Assembly: GCA_035560815.1 (NCBI GenBank)
Contig: DATMYR010000088.1
Coordinates: 152,065-216,064, forward strand
Reading direction: 5' to 3'
DNA length: 64,000 nucleotides
From: UBA5314 sp035560815
GTDB taxonomy: Bacteria; Bacillota; Syntrophomonadia; Syntrophomonadales; Syntrophomonadaceae
Positions within the stretch are counted from its first letter, which is position 1, and every line of letters begins with the position of its first letter. This document shows, in pieces, positions 18,206 through 25,976 of the stretch. The position numbers were made by a program, and so were the translations under genes. The notes beneath the pieces are model-generated. The model did no database searches and was not told the origin of the DNA. It worked only from the letters and a program-made list of their open reading frames with translations.

Positions 18206-18970
18206 ATCATTACCGTTGTCTGTATTACAGCTGGTCTTTTAATTGTGGCAGCTTTTTATAGTATTAGCCACCAAAAAATGTATATGGATGCCTGCTCACG
18301 AGAACTGCAGGACAGTCTGTTACAAGCGCAGGAAGTCAAATGCGATCTAGAAGAGATCATGCATAATACCTTGGTTTTAAGTCAGCAAATTGCCGATGAC
18401 CTGGAAAGAAAACTGCACCCTAAAATCGTTGCGAAAGAAAATACGGACAGCGGGTTGCCCCATCAGAAGACCCAGATGCTGGTAGGTCTGCAACAGTCTT
18501 CATTGTCCGCGAGACGCAGCGAAGATTTTGTCGAAGGAAAGATGCGAGTGCATGAGCTGGCCGATGAAATTGGAGTAAGCAGTAAAGAGCTTCTTTTGAC
18601 ATGCATACAGTTAGGATTCCCGGTCCGGCATCATATGAAGATATTAGATGAGGAGCAAATTCGGCGTTTGCGGGAACACTTCTTCGGTCAGCAACCGGCG
18701 GGTCTGAATGATGATAATTCCCTGCAAGTGGTAGAAGATGGGATTCAGATGATGACCAATCAAGACCAGGAGGCTTTACCGCTAAAATATTCAATAGCCA
18801 ACCAGGGGAGTAACTTTTCCCTGGAAGAAATTAAAAATGCTCATCCTTATATTGCGGTGCGCACCCTCAGTGAGCAAGGTTATCAGGCCAAAGAGATCGC
18901 CCGCATCCTTGATCGAGGTCAAGGAGAAGTAAATTTGATTCTCAACCTATCCCGGAAAAAAATAGGATAG
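18206..18970 (+). CDS. SwrB-like membrane-anchored protein with an IF2-N domain; likely ATC start
   Basis: About 254 residues if initiated at ATC 18206. The stretch IITVVCITAGLLIVAAFYSI would form an N-terminal membrane anchor; a helical region follows (about 25-80), then an IF2-N type domain at about 113-160 (MRVHELADEIGVSSKELLL) and a C-terminal helix-turn-helix-like segment (QGYQAKEIARILDRGQGEVN). Position between sigD and rpsB and the anchor plus C-terminal motif match B. subtilis SwrB (DUF6115), which promotes export-apparatus activation. The first standard start in frame, GTG 18245, has no ribosome site and cuts the membrane helix; AAGGCGGTG sits five bases before ATC 18206, and an in-frame TAA at 18191 blocks anything further upstream. 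ATT 18209 is an alternative start. Confidence 0.75.
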   Translation: MITVVCITAGLLIVAAFYSISHQKMYMDACSRELQDSLLQAQEVKCDLEEIMHNTLVLSQQIADDLERKLHPKIVAKENTDSGLPHQKTQMLVGLQQSSLSARRSEDFVEGKMRVHELADEIGVSSKELLLTCIQLGFPVRHHMKILDEEQIRRLREHFFGQQPAGLNDDNSLQVVEDGIQMMTNQDQEALPLKYSIANQGSNFSLEEIKNAHPYIAVRTLSEQGYQAKEIARILDRGQGEVNLILNLSRKKIG

Positions 18971-18981
18971 GAATAGTAAAC

Positions 18982-19077
18982 GAGATGCCAGTGTGGAAGG
19001 GGACGGTCCTTCTCCACGTTCCCTGGAATTGTGAAAGGAACGTGGAGAAGGACCGTCCCCTTCCACACTGGCATCTC
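18982..19077. repeat. Large perfect palindrome, copy 1 (41-base arms)
   Basis: Arms 18982-19022 and 19037-19077 are exact reverse complements, with a 14-base loop. The core GTGGAAGGGGACGGTCCTTC recurs in the palindrome at 21226-21292. No T tract follows, so it is not a normal terminator. GGGGACGGT-type hairpins are known as dispersed REP-like elements in several bacterial genomes, often mobilised by Y1/RAYT transposases; none is encoded here. Confidence 0.9.
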
Positions 19078-19192
19078 AATCCACGGCTGGTAAACAATGT
19101 ATAGACATTTAATGATTATTGAAGAAATTTAAGGGAATAAATTGATTGCAAATTATTATCATTATATCTAAAATAAAAGAGGTTGATGTAAA

Positions 19193-19273
19193 ATGTTGGA
19201 AATTGCGAAAAAATATAGGACCAAGATCCCGGTAGTTATAAATATAATAGGTTCCTTTAATTTAGAAACATGA
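19193..19273 (+). CDS. Possible 26-residue open frame upstream of the surface protein gene
   Basis: ATG 19193 to TGA 19273, preceded by AGAGGTTGATGTAAA. The product would be a short basic-hydrophobic peptide with no recognisable motif. The surrounding region 19078-19290 is AT-rich and otherwise shows no gene. Could be chance. Confidence 0.2.
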   Translation: MLEIAKKYRTKIPVVINIIGSFNLET

Positions 19274-19335
19274 TTTATCTGAGGGCCAGGAGGTGAGTTA
19301 TAGGAAGACAAGCCTTTGTGTTATTACTGCCACAA

Positions 19336-19450
19336 GCTGAAAATAGAGAACCTGTCTCCAGAAAAACAGGCCGGTTAACCACGTTTCCCGTTAAAAACGA
19401 GGCTGAAAAAGGAGAGCCTGACTTCAGAAAAACGCAGGAAAACCACGTTT
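19336..19450 (+). repeat. Two tandem leader repeats before the secreted repeat-protein gene
   Basis: Unit 1 (19336-19386) and unit 2 (19402-19450) start with GCTGAAAA and end with ACCACGTTT, agreeing at most positions over about 50 bases with a 66-base period. Each can form a small stem (CCTG with CAGG) around a CCAGAAAAAC/TCAGAAAAAC loop. They lie in the probable untranslated leader, 18 bases before ATG 19468. They do not match any riboswitch I can name. A short frame, GTG 19293 to TGA 19340, ends in unit 1 and begins with a strong AGGAGGTG sequence. Confidence 0.6.
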
Positions 19451-19467
19451 TACTTGGAGGGATTTTT

Positions 19468-21129
19468 ATGGGTAAATCATACCGGAAAGCTTTTTCACTT
19501 TTGATGTCCCTGGCATTATTGCTTGTAGTGTTTCCAGCATCGGCATTTGCTGCAAACAGTTCGCTTCCCGTAACTGTTAATCTGATGTCTGGAGGTACAA
19601 CTGTCGGACAGGTTCAAGTAACTGCTGTTGATAGTTCAACGATCAAGGTAACCTATACCATTGCTGCCACCAAGGCCTGGACATCGACTAACAAGGACGG
19701 TTTGGTTCTAAAGCAAATCACATTTAAGGCCATGGATGGTCTGGTCGAAAAGCCTTATCAGCAATCCTTTAAAACATCAGATGCAGCCAGCTCAGCAGAT
19801 CTAAAAACCAGTTATTTCTTTAATCTCGCGGTCTCCAACCTGAAATCCTTTACCGCCGATGCTGTGGTGGTTAATGTAAAAGGTCCCACTCCGGTTAGCC
19901 ACCCGCTGACCTTGGTCAGCGGAACGAATGACGGAACCAACGGCAAATTGGTTAACCCTATACCGACCGCCTGGAGTTCAGGCTCTACCGGTCATGCTGA
20001 TACCAATACAAAGAACCTTATTGCTGCATTAACAAATGCAGGTGCCGATTGGATATGGAAAACCGCTACGGTGAGTGCTCCTGTAACCGGAGAAGTTTAT
20101 GATTATTCCAGAGACTTTGAAATTCCGGACTATGCTGCAATTACCGCAGGAACGTTAGAGGTGGTATGCGACAATGCATTTATTGGCCAAATAAATAATA
20201 AATATGCTACTTCCGACGATTTCAGCTCTCACAATTACATGGAAAACAAACTAAATATTACTCCGGGCAGTTCCGTAATCGACAATATGAATTACTCCTT
20301 TGCGCACCTGACAGCCAATACAATCAATAACCCTTACTTCACAGAAGATGTAGTTTCCAGTGGTGGCTGGGGTATAGCCCCTTCTTCTACCACAAAGGAT
20401 ATTAAAGCTTATCTTAAAACAGGTAGCAACACACTTGAAGTGAAAGCTATGAATGAGTACATGGGTCCTCTGGACTCTGGGCAAAGCAACGGCGACACTA
20501 CCAGCAACCCAGCCGGCCTTCTGTACCGCCTGAGTGTCACCTACACAACCAGCTTTACTGCCGGCACCCCTTACACAGCCTCAGCACAATGGACAGCACC
20601 CATCCCGACCTACCAGGTATTCTATAACGGGAACGGCAGTAACGTAGGAATCGTTCCCACCGACAGCAGTACTTATGTAACGGGAGCAACCGTCCATGTA
20701 AAGGATCCTGGTACGATGAGCAGAACAGGCTTTACCTTTGCAGGGTGGACTGAAGCCCAGAATGGAACCGGGACAGTTTATCAAGCAAATAATACCTTCC
20801 TTATGGGCACGGCGAATGTTACGCTCTACGCGCAATGGACGCCCGTTCCGGTCTACTACACCGTGACCTTTGTAACCAATGGTGGTTCGCCTGTACCCCC
20901 TCAACAGACAGTGATATCCGGTGGTCTTGCCACAGTGCCAGATCCGGTACCAGCCAGATCGAATTACAAATTTGCCGGTTGGTATGACATTAGCCTGACC
21001 AACGCCTATGTCTTCTCGACCCCGGTAACCCACGATATCACCCTGTATGCTAGCTGGACACCGACAGACCCAGGCGGCGAGAGCTTCCCTATATTCTGGG
21101 CTACACCCAGCTTCTTTGAGCTGTTCTGA
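19468..21129 (+). CDS. Secreted protein with two InlB/Flg_new (Listeria-Bacteroides) repeats
   Basis: 553 residues. A signal peptide (basic MGKSYRK, hydrophobic SLLMSLALLLVVFPASAFAA) precedes about 350 residues of beta-rich sequence I cannot assign; part resembles NEAT-like or other adhesive beta domains only in composition. Residues about 382-455 and 463-535 are two InlB-type repeats ending in the hallmark GFTFAGWTEAQ...LYAQWTP and YKFAGWYD...LYASWTP. There is no LPXTG or SLH anchor; the C terminus ends abruptly after a Gly/Pro stretch with a Phe-rich tail, so it may be truncated or freely secreted. ATG 19468 follows TTGGAGGG; an in-frame GTG at 19318 would add 50 polar residues before the signal peptide and is rejected. 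The gene sits alone between two related palindromes, interrupting otherwise conserved operon order. Confidence 0.8.
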   Translation: MGKSYRKAFSLLMSLALLLVVFPASAFAANSSLPVTVNLMSGGTTVGQVQVTAVDSSTIKVTYTIAATKAWTSTNKDGLVLKQITFKAMDGLVEKPYQQSFKTSDAASSADLKTSYFFNLAVSNLKSFTADAVVVNVKGPTPVSHPLTLVSGTNDGTNGKLVNPIPTAWSSGSTGHADTNTKNLIAALTNAGADWIWKTATVSAPVTGEVYDYSRDFEIPDYAAITAGTLEVVCDNAFIGQINNKYATSDDFSSHNYMENKLNITPGSSVIDNMNYSFAHLTANTINNPYFTEDVVSSGGWGIAPSSTTKDIKAYLKTGSNTLEVKAMNEYMGPLDSGQSNGDTTSNPAGLLYRLSVTYTTSFTAGTPYTASAQWTAPIPTYQVFYNGNGSNVGIVPTDSSTYVTGATVHVKDPGTMSRTGFTFAGWTEAQNGTGTVYQANNTFLMGTANVTLYAQWTPVPVYYTVTFVTNGGSPVPPQQTVISGGLATVPDPVPARSNYKFAGWYDISLTNAYVFSTPVTHDITLYASWTPTDPGGESFPIFWATPSFFELF

Positions 21130-21184
21130 GATTAAGTTAATGTTTAGTCATTGAATCCAACGCTAGAATCATCTCAGCCAATGT

Positions 21185-21215
21185 GAAAGGGCCGATTAAT
21201 CGGCCCTTTCTTCTT
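21185..21215 (+). terminator. Intrinsic terminator of the secreted repeat-protein gene
   Basis: GAAAGGGCCGAT pairs with ATCGGCCCTTTC (21185-21210), an 11-base effective stem, followed by TTCTT. It lies 56 bases after the stop. Confidence 0.85.
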
Positions 21216-21225
21216 ATCGACACAC

Positions 21226-21292
21226 GCGTGGAAGGGGACGGTCCTTCTCCACGTCCTCCGGAAGCGTGGAGAAGGACCGTCCCCTTCCACGC
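21226..21292. repeat. Large perfect palindrome, copy 2 (28-base arms)
   Basis: Arms 21226-21253 and 21265-21292 are exact reverse complements with an 11-base loop. It shares the GTGGAAGGGGACGGTCCTTC core and CTCCACG edge with copy 1 at 18982-19077 but has a different loop and shorter outer arms, so the two are related elements and not a simple duplication. Together they bracket the secreted-protein gene. Confidence 0.9.
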
Positions 21293-21334
21293 AACTCTTG
21301 AATTTCCCGAAAATTTTTCCCTGGGTATACTTTC

Positions 21335-21364
21335 TTGCCAATTTGGATAGATTTGTGATATATT
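21335..21364 (+). promoter_or_regulatory. Probable sigma-A promoter for rpsB-tsf
   Basis: TTGCCA (21335-21340), 18-base spacer, TATATT (21359-21364). It sits about 105 bases before rpsB, leaving a GC-rich structured leader (21370-21445) that may hold an autoregulatory S2 site; I cannot identify a known leader family. Confidence 0.6.
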
Positions 21365-21469
21365 ATCTGATGGTGATTACGCACGCTGGCGGACTGGACG
21401 AAGGTGCTGGAAACAGTTGACGCCCGGGATGAGGCAGCGGAGGAAAATAACTAAAAGGAGGTATGACAG

Positions 21470-22168
21470 GTGTCAGTAATTACAATGAAGCAACTCCTGG
21501 AAGCAGGGGTGCATTTCGGACACCAGACTCGCAGGTGGAATCCCAAGATGTCAACATATATATATATGGAAAGAAATGGCATCTACATTATTGACCTGCA
21601 GCAAACCGTTAAGAAATTCGATGAGGCCTATGCCTTCGTGAAGAGCGTTGCCGCGGAAGGCAAAGGAGTGCTCTTCGTGGGGACCAAAAAACAGGCACAG
21701 GAGACCATCCGTGAGGAAGCCGGTCGTTGTGGTATGTTCTTTGTCAACCAGCGTTGGTTGGGAGGAATGTTAACCAATTATAAGACCATTCGCAAGCGGG
21801 TATTTCGACTTAAAGAACTGGAGCGCATGGAAGAAGAAGGTGCTTTCCAGGTCTTAAGCAAGAAGGAAGTGGCTCACCTGCGCAACGAGCGCGAAAGACT
21901 GGAAAGGTTCCTGGGGGGCATCAAAGACATGGATAAACTCCCGGGAGTGGTCTTCGTCGTTGATCCCAGAAAAGAAAAGATCGCTGTGGCGGAAGCCCGT
22001 AAATTGAATATTCCGGTGGTGGCCATTGTGGATACCAACTGCGATCCTGACGAAATAGACTATGTAATCCCCGGCAATGATGATGCCATTCGGGCAGTAA
22101 AACTCATCTCTTCCCGAATAGCAGACGCGGTCCTGGAGGGCAAACAGGGAGAACAAATGACTGCTTAA
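21470..22168 (+). CDS. rpsB: 30S ribosomal protein S2
   Basis: 232 residues, typical length. Begins MSVITMKQLLEAGVHFGHQT and contains the family motifs RWLGGMLTNYKTIRKR and VAIVDTNCDPDEIDYVIPGN. GTG 21470 is the start, behind AAGGAGGT. First gene of the rpsB-tsf-pyrH-frr block. Confidence 0.98.
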   Translation: MSVITMKQLLEAGVHFGHQTRRWNPKMSTYIYMERNGIYIIDLQQTVKKFDEAYAFVKSVAAEGKGVLFVGTKKQAQETIREEAGRCGMFFVNQRWLGGMLTNYKTIRKRVFRLKELERMEEEGAFQVLSKKEVAHLRNERERLERFLGGIKDMDKLPGVVFVVDPRKEKIAVAEARKLNIPVVAIVDTNCDPDEIDYVIPGNDDAIRAVKLISSRIADAVLEGKQGEQMTA

Positions 22169-22177
22169 GTCATAGTG

Positions 22178-22213
22178 AGGGGTGATGGGGACTTTCCTCA
22201 GCACCCCTTTTTT
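22178..22213 (+). terminator. Terminator-like hairpin between rpsB and tsf (probable attenuator)
   Basis: AGGGGTG (22178-22184) pairs with CACCCCT (22202-22208), extended by GGGGA/TCCTC inside the loop, and is followed by a run of T to 22213. Because tsf, 34 bases downstream, has no obvious promoter of its own, partial termination that sets S2 versus EF-Ts levels is the simplest reading. Confidence 0.7.
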
Positions 22214-22246
22214 ACGAAAAGGCCAATGAACAGGGAGGATGCTACA

Positions 22247-22897
22247 GTGGAAATTACAGCAGGTATGGTAAAAGAGTTACGGGAAAGAACATCAGCAGGT
22301 ATGATGGACTGCAAAAAGGCACTGCAGGCTACCGATGGAGATATGGAAAAAGCCATCGATGAGCTGCGGACCAAAGGGTTGGCCAAGGCCGCTAAAAAAG
22401 CGGGGCGGGTTGCCAGTGAAGGAATCGTCATTTCCTACATACATGGTGGGGGACGGATCGGAGTCCTGGTCGAAGTGAACTGCGAAACTGACTTTGTGGC
22501 CAAGACCAGTGAGTTTAAGGCCCTGGCCTACGATATTGCCATGCAGATTGCCGCTTCCAATCCTGAATTTATTAACCGTGAACAGGTATCTGAAGAAGCT
22601 ATAGAACGTGAAAAGGCCGTAATCAGAGCCCAGGCTCTGGAAGAAGGCAAACCGGAAAAGGTTGTAGACAAGATGGTGGAAGGCCGCATTGACAAGTTCT
22701 TTAAAGAGAGCTGTCTTATGGAACAGGCTTTTATCAAGGACCCGGACAAAACCGTCCTGGAACTGATTCAGGAACAAATCGCCCGCATCGGTGAAAACAT
22801 CAATGTACGGCGTTTTTCTCGCTATGAAGTCGGTGAGGGCATAGAAAAAGAAAAATCTGATTTTGCCGCAGAAGTTATGGCTCAGCTTAATAAATAA
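22247..22897 (+). CDS. tsf: Elongation factor Ts
   Basis: 216 residues, the short Firmicute form. The N-terminal UBA-like domain includes the signature ELRERTSAGMMDCKKAL; the core has GRIGVLVEVNCETDFVAKT. EF-Ts exchanges GDP for GTP on EF-Tu. The start is GTG 22247, seven bases after AGGGAGGA; a longer frame from 22175 runs through the upstream terminator hairpin and is not real. Confidence 0.97.
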   Translation: MEITAGMVKELRERTSAGMMDCKKALQATDGDMEKAIDELRTKGLAKAAKKAGRVASEGIVISYIHGGGRIGVLVEVNCETDFVAKTSEFKALAYDIAMQIAASNPEFINREQVSEEAIEREKAVIRAQALEEGKPEKVVDKMVEGRIDKFFKESCLMEQAFIKDPDKTVLELIQEQIARIGENINVRRFSRYEVGEGIEKEKSDFAAEVMAQLNK

Positions 22898-22948
22898 AGA
22901 AACCATGCCGGTAACTCGACCATGGGGAGATATCCAGGAGGGACAATT

Positions 22949-23665
22949 TTGCAGCACCCGAAATACAAACGCGTCGTATTAAAACTCAGCGGAGAGGCTC
23001 TAGCTGGCGAAAACGGATATGGCATCGATTATAAGGTGCTTTCTTCCATTGCCCGGCAGGTGGTGGAAGTTGTGCAAACTGGTGTGGAAGTTGCCATCGT
23101 TGTAGGTGGCGGCAATATATGGCGTGGTGTAGCTGGCAGTGCCCTGGGGATGGATCGAGCTACCGCAGATTATATGGGAATGTTGGCAACTGAAATCAAT
23201 GCCCTGGCTTTACAGGATGCACTGGAAAAACTCAATATGGGGACTCGTGTTCTGTCAGCCATTGAGATGAAGGAAGTAGCGGAGCCATACATAAGGCGAC
23301 GGGCTATTCGCCATCTGGAAAAGGGGCGTGTGGTGATTTTTTCAGCCGGCACCGGGAATCCCTATTTTTCCACAGACACCGCAGCGGCCCTGCGATCGGC
23401 GGAAATTGAAGCGGATGTAATCTTGATGGCAAAGAAAGTGGATGGAGTCTATGATTCCGATCCGCGCCTTAATCCTCAAGCTAAAAAGTATTCGGAACTC
23501 AAGTATATGGACGTCATTAACCAGGGCCTGGGGGTTATGGATTCCACCGCGGCGTCCCTGTGTATGGACAACCAGATTCCTATTATTGTCTTTGATCTAA
23601 CCAGTGACGGTAATATTATGAAAGCAGTGGTTGGTGAACATATCGGCACCTATGTAGGGAGGTAA
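22949..23665 (+). CDS. pyrH: UMP kinase
   Basis: 238 residues, an amino-acid-kinase fold protein: VVLKLSGEALAG at the N terminus, VVGGGNIWRG, a Ser/Asp-rich nucleotide site (AKKVDGVYDSDPRLNP). Makes UDP from UMP. The start is probably TTG 22949 with CAGGAGGGA six bases upstream; ATG 22922 has no ribosome site and adds nine atypical residues. Confidence 0.96.
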   Translation: MQHPKYKRVVLKLSGEALAGENGYGIDYKVLSSIARQVVEVVQTGVEVAIVVGGGNIWRGVAGSALGMDRATADYMGMLATEINALALQDALEKLNMGTRVLSAIEMKEVAEPYIRRRAIRHLEKGRVVIFSAGTGNPYFSTDTAAALRSAEIEADVILMAKKVDGVYDSDPRLNPQAKKYSELKYMDVINQGLGVMDSTAASLCMDNQIPIIVFDLTSDGNIMKAVVGEHIGTYVGR

Positions 23666-23669
23666 GACC

Positions 23670-24227
23670 ATGATCAAGGATATGATTAACGATACGGAAA
23701 ACCGCATGAAAAAGACCATTGAGCACCTGACCCAGGATCTGGCCTCATTGCGCGCCGGGCGTGCCAATCCAGCCATGGTCGATCGGGTGGTGGTGAACTA
23801 TTACGGGCAGCCCACCCCCTTGAATCAACTGGCTAATATCGCGGTACCCGAGCCCCGCCTATTAGTGATTCAACCCTGGGATAAGAGTAGTATAGCCGAT
23901 ATTGAAAAGGCGATCATGAAATCCGATCTGGGGATTAATCCGTCCAACGACGGCAATGTGATTCGCCTGGCGATTCCTCAACTCACCGAAGACAGAAGAA
24001 AGGAAATCGTCAAAACAGTCAAGAAGCGGGGAGAAGAGGCCAAGGTAGCAGTGCGTAATATCCGTCGCGAGCAAAATGATCTAATGAAATCCAGTGAAAA
24101 AGAAAAACTTATCTCCGAAGATGAGGGTAAAAAAGGCATGGATGAAGTGCAGAAGATCACGGATCGCTATATCAAGGATGTTGACGCCATCATCACCGCC
24201 AAAGAGAAAGACATTATGGAAGTATAG
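23670..24227 (+). CDS. frr: Ribosome recycling factor
   Basis: 185 residues, exactly the family length. Contains DLASLRAGRANPAMVDRVVV and the C-terminal helices rich in KEKLISEDEGKKGMDEVQKITD. Splits the post-termination ribosome with EF-G. It starts four bases after pyrH, whose terminal GGGAGG supplies the ribosome site. Confidence 0.98.
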   Translation: MIKDMINDTENRMKKTIEHLTQDLASLRAGRANPAMVDRVVVNYYGQPTPLNQLANIAVPEPRLLVIQPWDKSSIADIEKAIMKSDLGINPSNDGNVIRLAIPQLTEDRRKEIVKTVKKRGEEAKVAVRNIRREQNDLMKSSEKEKLISEDEGKKGMDEVQKITDRYIKDVDAIITAKEKDIMEV

Positions 24228-24276
24228 TTTTGTGGTTTGAATTGGCGGCAGCAATGGTTATAATTATGATAATGCC

Positions 24277-24294
24277 AGCCCCCATCCGGGGGCT
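24277..24294 (+). other. Short GC hairpin between frr and uppS
   Basis: AGCCCCC pairs with GGGGGCT around a four-base loop; the tail TTATAGTTT has few T residues, so termination would be weak. It may separate frr from the downstream lipid genes. The rest of the 24228-24389 spacer shows nothing else definite. Confidence 0.5.
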
Positions 24295-24389
24295 TTATAG
24301 TTTAGAACCGGATATATCGGCCAGTATTGCATCTTGGTGACGGCCTTCTCGGACCTATCGAAAGATCGGTCCGCTTGTCCGGAGAGAAA

Positions 24390-25163
24390 GTGAGTCGTGT
24401 ACCTGTGGCCCCAAAAAAGGACCAGCCGGTCAGTCTGATCAAAAAGGAAAACCTCCCCAACCACGTGGCGATCATTATGGATGGCAACGGACGCTGGGCA
24501 CGGAAAAAACTCCTACCCAGATCCATGGGGCATCGGGCCGGGATGAGTGCCCTGAAGGAAGTGGTAAAAGCCTGTGATGAGTTCGGCATCAAGGTGTTGA
24601 CCGTTTTCGCCTTTTCTACCGAGAACTGGAAGCGGCCCCACGATGAAGTTGACTTTCTCATGCGTTTACTGCTGGAATTCCTGCACAAAGAGCTTCGAGA
24701 ACTGCATGAGCAACAGGTCTGCATCCATATACTGGGGGATTACAAACCTTTACCGACCGATTGCCGGGATGTGATTCAGGAAGCCCTGAAGCTTACTGAG
24801 GACAACCCCGGTCTCATTTTTAATATTGCATTGAACTATGGCTCGCGGCATGAAATCGTGCGGGCGGTCCGGACATTGGCAACCCGGCTCATGGCAGGGG
24901 AGTTGGAAACGGATCAGATAGACGAGAAAACCATTTCCGAAGCGTTATATACCGGAGGCTTACCCGATCCGGATCTGCTTATCAGGACAGCCGGGGAGAT
25001 GCGTCTGAGCAATTTTCTCCTATGGCAGATTGCTTATGCTGAGCTCTGGGTGACAGACTGCCTTTGGCCCGACTTTTCACGGGAAGAGCTGGCACGGGGT
25101 ATCGTAGCTTATCAGGGAAGGGAACGGCGCTTTGGCGGATTAAGCCAGGGACAGGACGGTTGA
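24390..25163 (+). CDS. uppS: Undecaprenyl diphosphate synthase (isoprenyl transferase)
   Basis: About 257 residues. The catalytic motif HVAIIMDGNGRWARKK with its Asp, then GHRAGMSALKEVVKACDEFG, TVFAFSTENWKRP and the C-terminal DLLIRTAGEMRLSNFLLWQ are all present. It builds the C55 lipid carrier for peptidoglycan and surface glycans. The start is uncertain: GTG 24390 follows GGAGAGAAA; TTG 24375 or 24327 would lengthen the N terminus. Confidence 0.94.
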   Translation: MSRVPVAPKKDQPVSLIKKENLPNHVAIIMDGNGRWARKKLLPRSMGHRAGMSALKEVVKACDEFGIKVLTVFAFSTENWKRPHDEVDFLMRLLLEFLHKELRELHEQQVCIHILGDYKPLPTDCRDVIQEALKLTEDNPGLIFNIALNYGSRHEIVRAVRTLATRLMAGELETDQIDEKTISEALYTGGLPDPDLLIRTAGEMRLSNFLLWQIAYAELWVTDCLWPDFSREELARGIVAYQGRERRFGGLSQGQDG

Positions 25164-25164
25164 A

Positions 25165-25947
25165 ATGCTGAAGATACGGATATTAAGCTCTGTAGTGGGG
25201 ATCCCTATACTAATCGGTCTGCTATATGCCGGTGGTCTCTATTGGACCGGACTTTTCACTTTGTTAGCACTGGTTGCGGTTTTTGAATATTTGCACATGC
25301 TGCGTCATATAGATCTTCACCCCCTGATACTTCCGGCTCTGGCCGCCACCCTAATCCTGGTCTTTGCCTCTCACTTATCTCCTTATTTGAATATCCTGTT
25401 CCTCCTGGTTCTTATTCTTACCATAGCCCAAGCGGTAATGGCTTATCCGCGATTCTTGTTGGCCGATGTTGCTTTTAGTCTGTTTGGATCCCTCTACATC
25501 GGTTTTCTTATGGGTTTTGCTCTGCGAATCGGCGACCTGAGAGACTCATTCCCGATCATGATTCTGTGTCTCCTGATCACCTGGGGTAGTGATACTGGCG
25601 GATATGCCTTTGGCAGTATATTCGGTCGTCACAAGATGACCCCCAATCTGAGCCCCAAAAAGACCTGGGAGGGAGCCATCGGGGCCCTCTTCCTGTCCGC
25701 CCTGGTAGCACTGGTTTTTTCCTTGGTGTTCAAGGGACGGGTACCAACCGCATATATATTATTGCTGGGTCTGGGAGGAAGCATCATGGCTCAGCTCGGG
25801 GACCTCTTTGAATCTGGTATAAAGCGCTACACCGGAGTCAAGGATAGCAGCCAGCTTATACCCGGACACGGTGGGGTTCTGGATCGCATTGACAGCTTTC
25901 TTCTGGTCCTGCCCCTGGTATACATGTTCTTTTCCTATGTCGGCTGA
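25165..25947 (+). CDS. cdsA: Phosphatidate cytidylyltransferase
   Basis: 260 residues with about seven or eight membrane segments and the C-terminal CDP-alcohol signature SPKKTWEGAIGA...DLFESGIKRYTGVKDSS...PGHGGVLDRIDS. Produces CDP-diacylglycerol for phospholipid synthesis. One base separates it from uppS. Confidence 0.96.
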   Translation: MLKIRILSSVVGIPILIGLLYAGGLYWTGLFTLLALVAVFEYLHMLRHIDLHPLILPALAATLILVFASHLSPYLNILFLLVLILTIAQAVMAYPRFLLADVAFSLFGSLYIGFLMGFALRIGDLRDSFPIMILCLLITWGSDTGGYAFGSIFGRHKMTPNLSPKKTWEGAIGALFLSALVALVFSLVFKGRVPTAYILLLGLGGSIMAQLGDLFESGIKRYTGVKDSSQLIPGHGGVLDRIDSFLLVLPLVYMFFSYVG

Positions 25948-25976
25948 ACGATTTCGGTGTATTGTGAGGTGGATGG

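Noticed and set aside
19318..19467. N-terminal extension of the InlB-repeat protein from GTG 19318
   Set aside because: Would place 50 polar residues, encoded by leader repeats, before a normal signal peptide; ATG 19468 has a good ribosome site.
18982..21292. Palindromes considered as a CRISPR array or IS ends
   Set aside because: Only two copies, with different arm lengths, no regular spacers, no transposase and no target-site duplication that I could find.
22175..22246. Extended N terminus of EF-Ts
   Set aside because: Runs through the terminator hairpin and lacks similarity to EF-Ts; GTG 22247 matches the family start.
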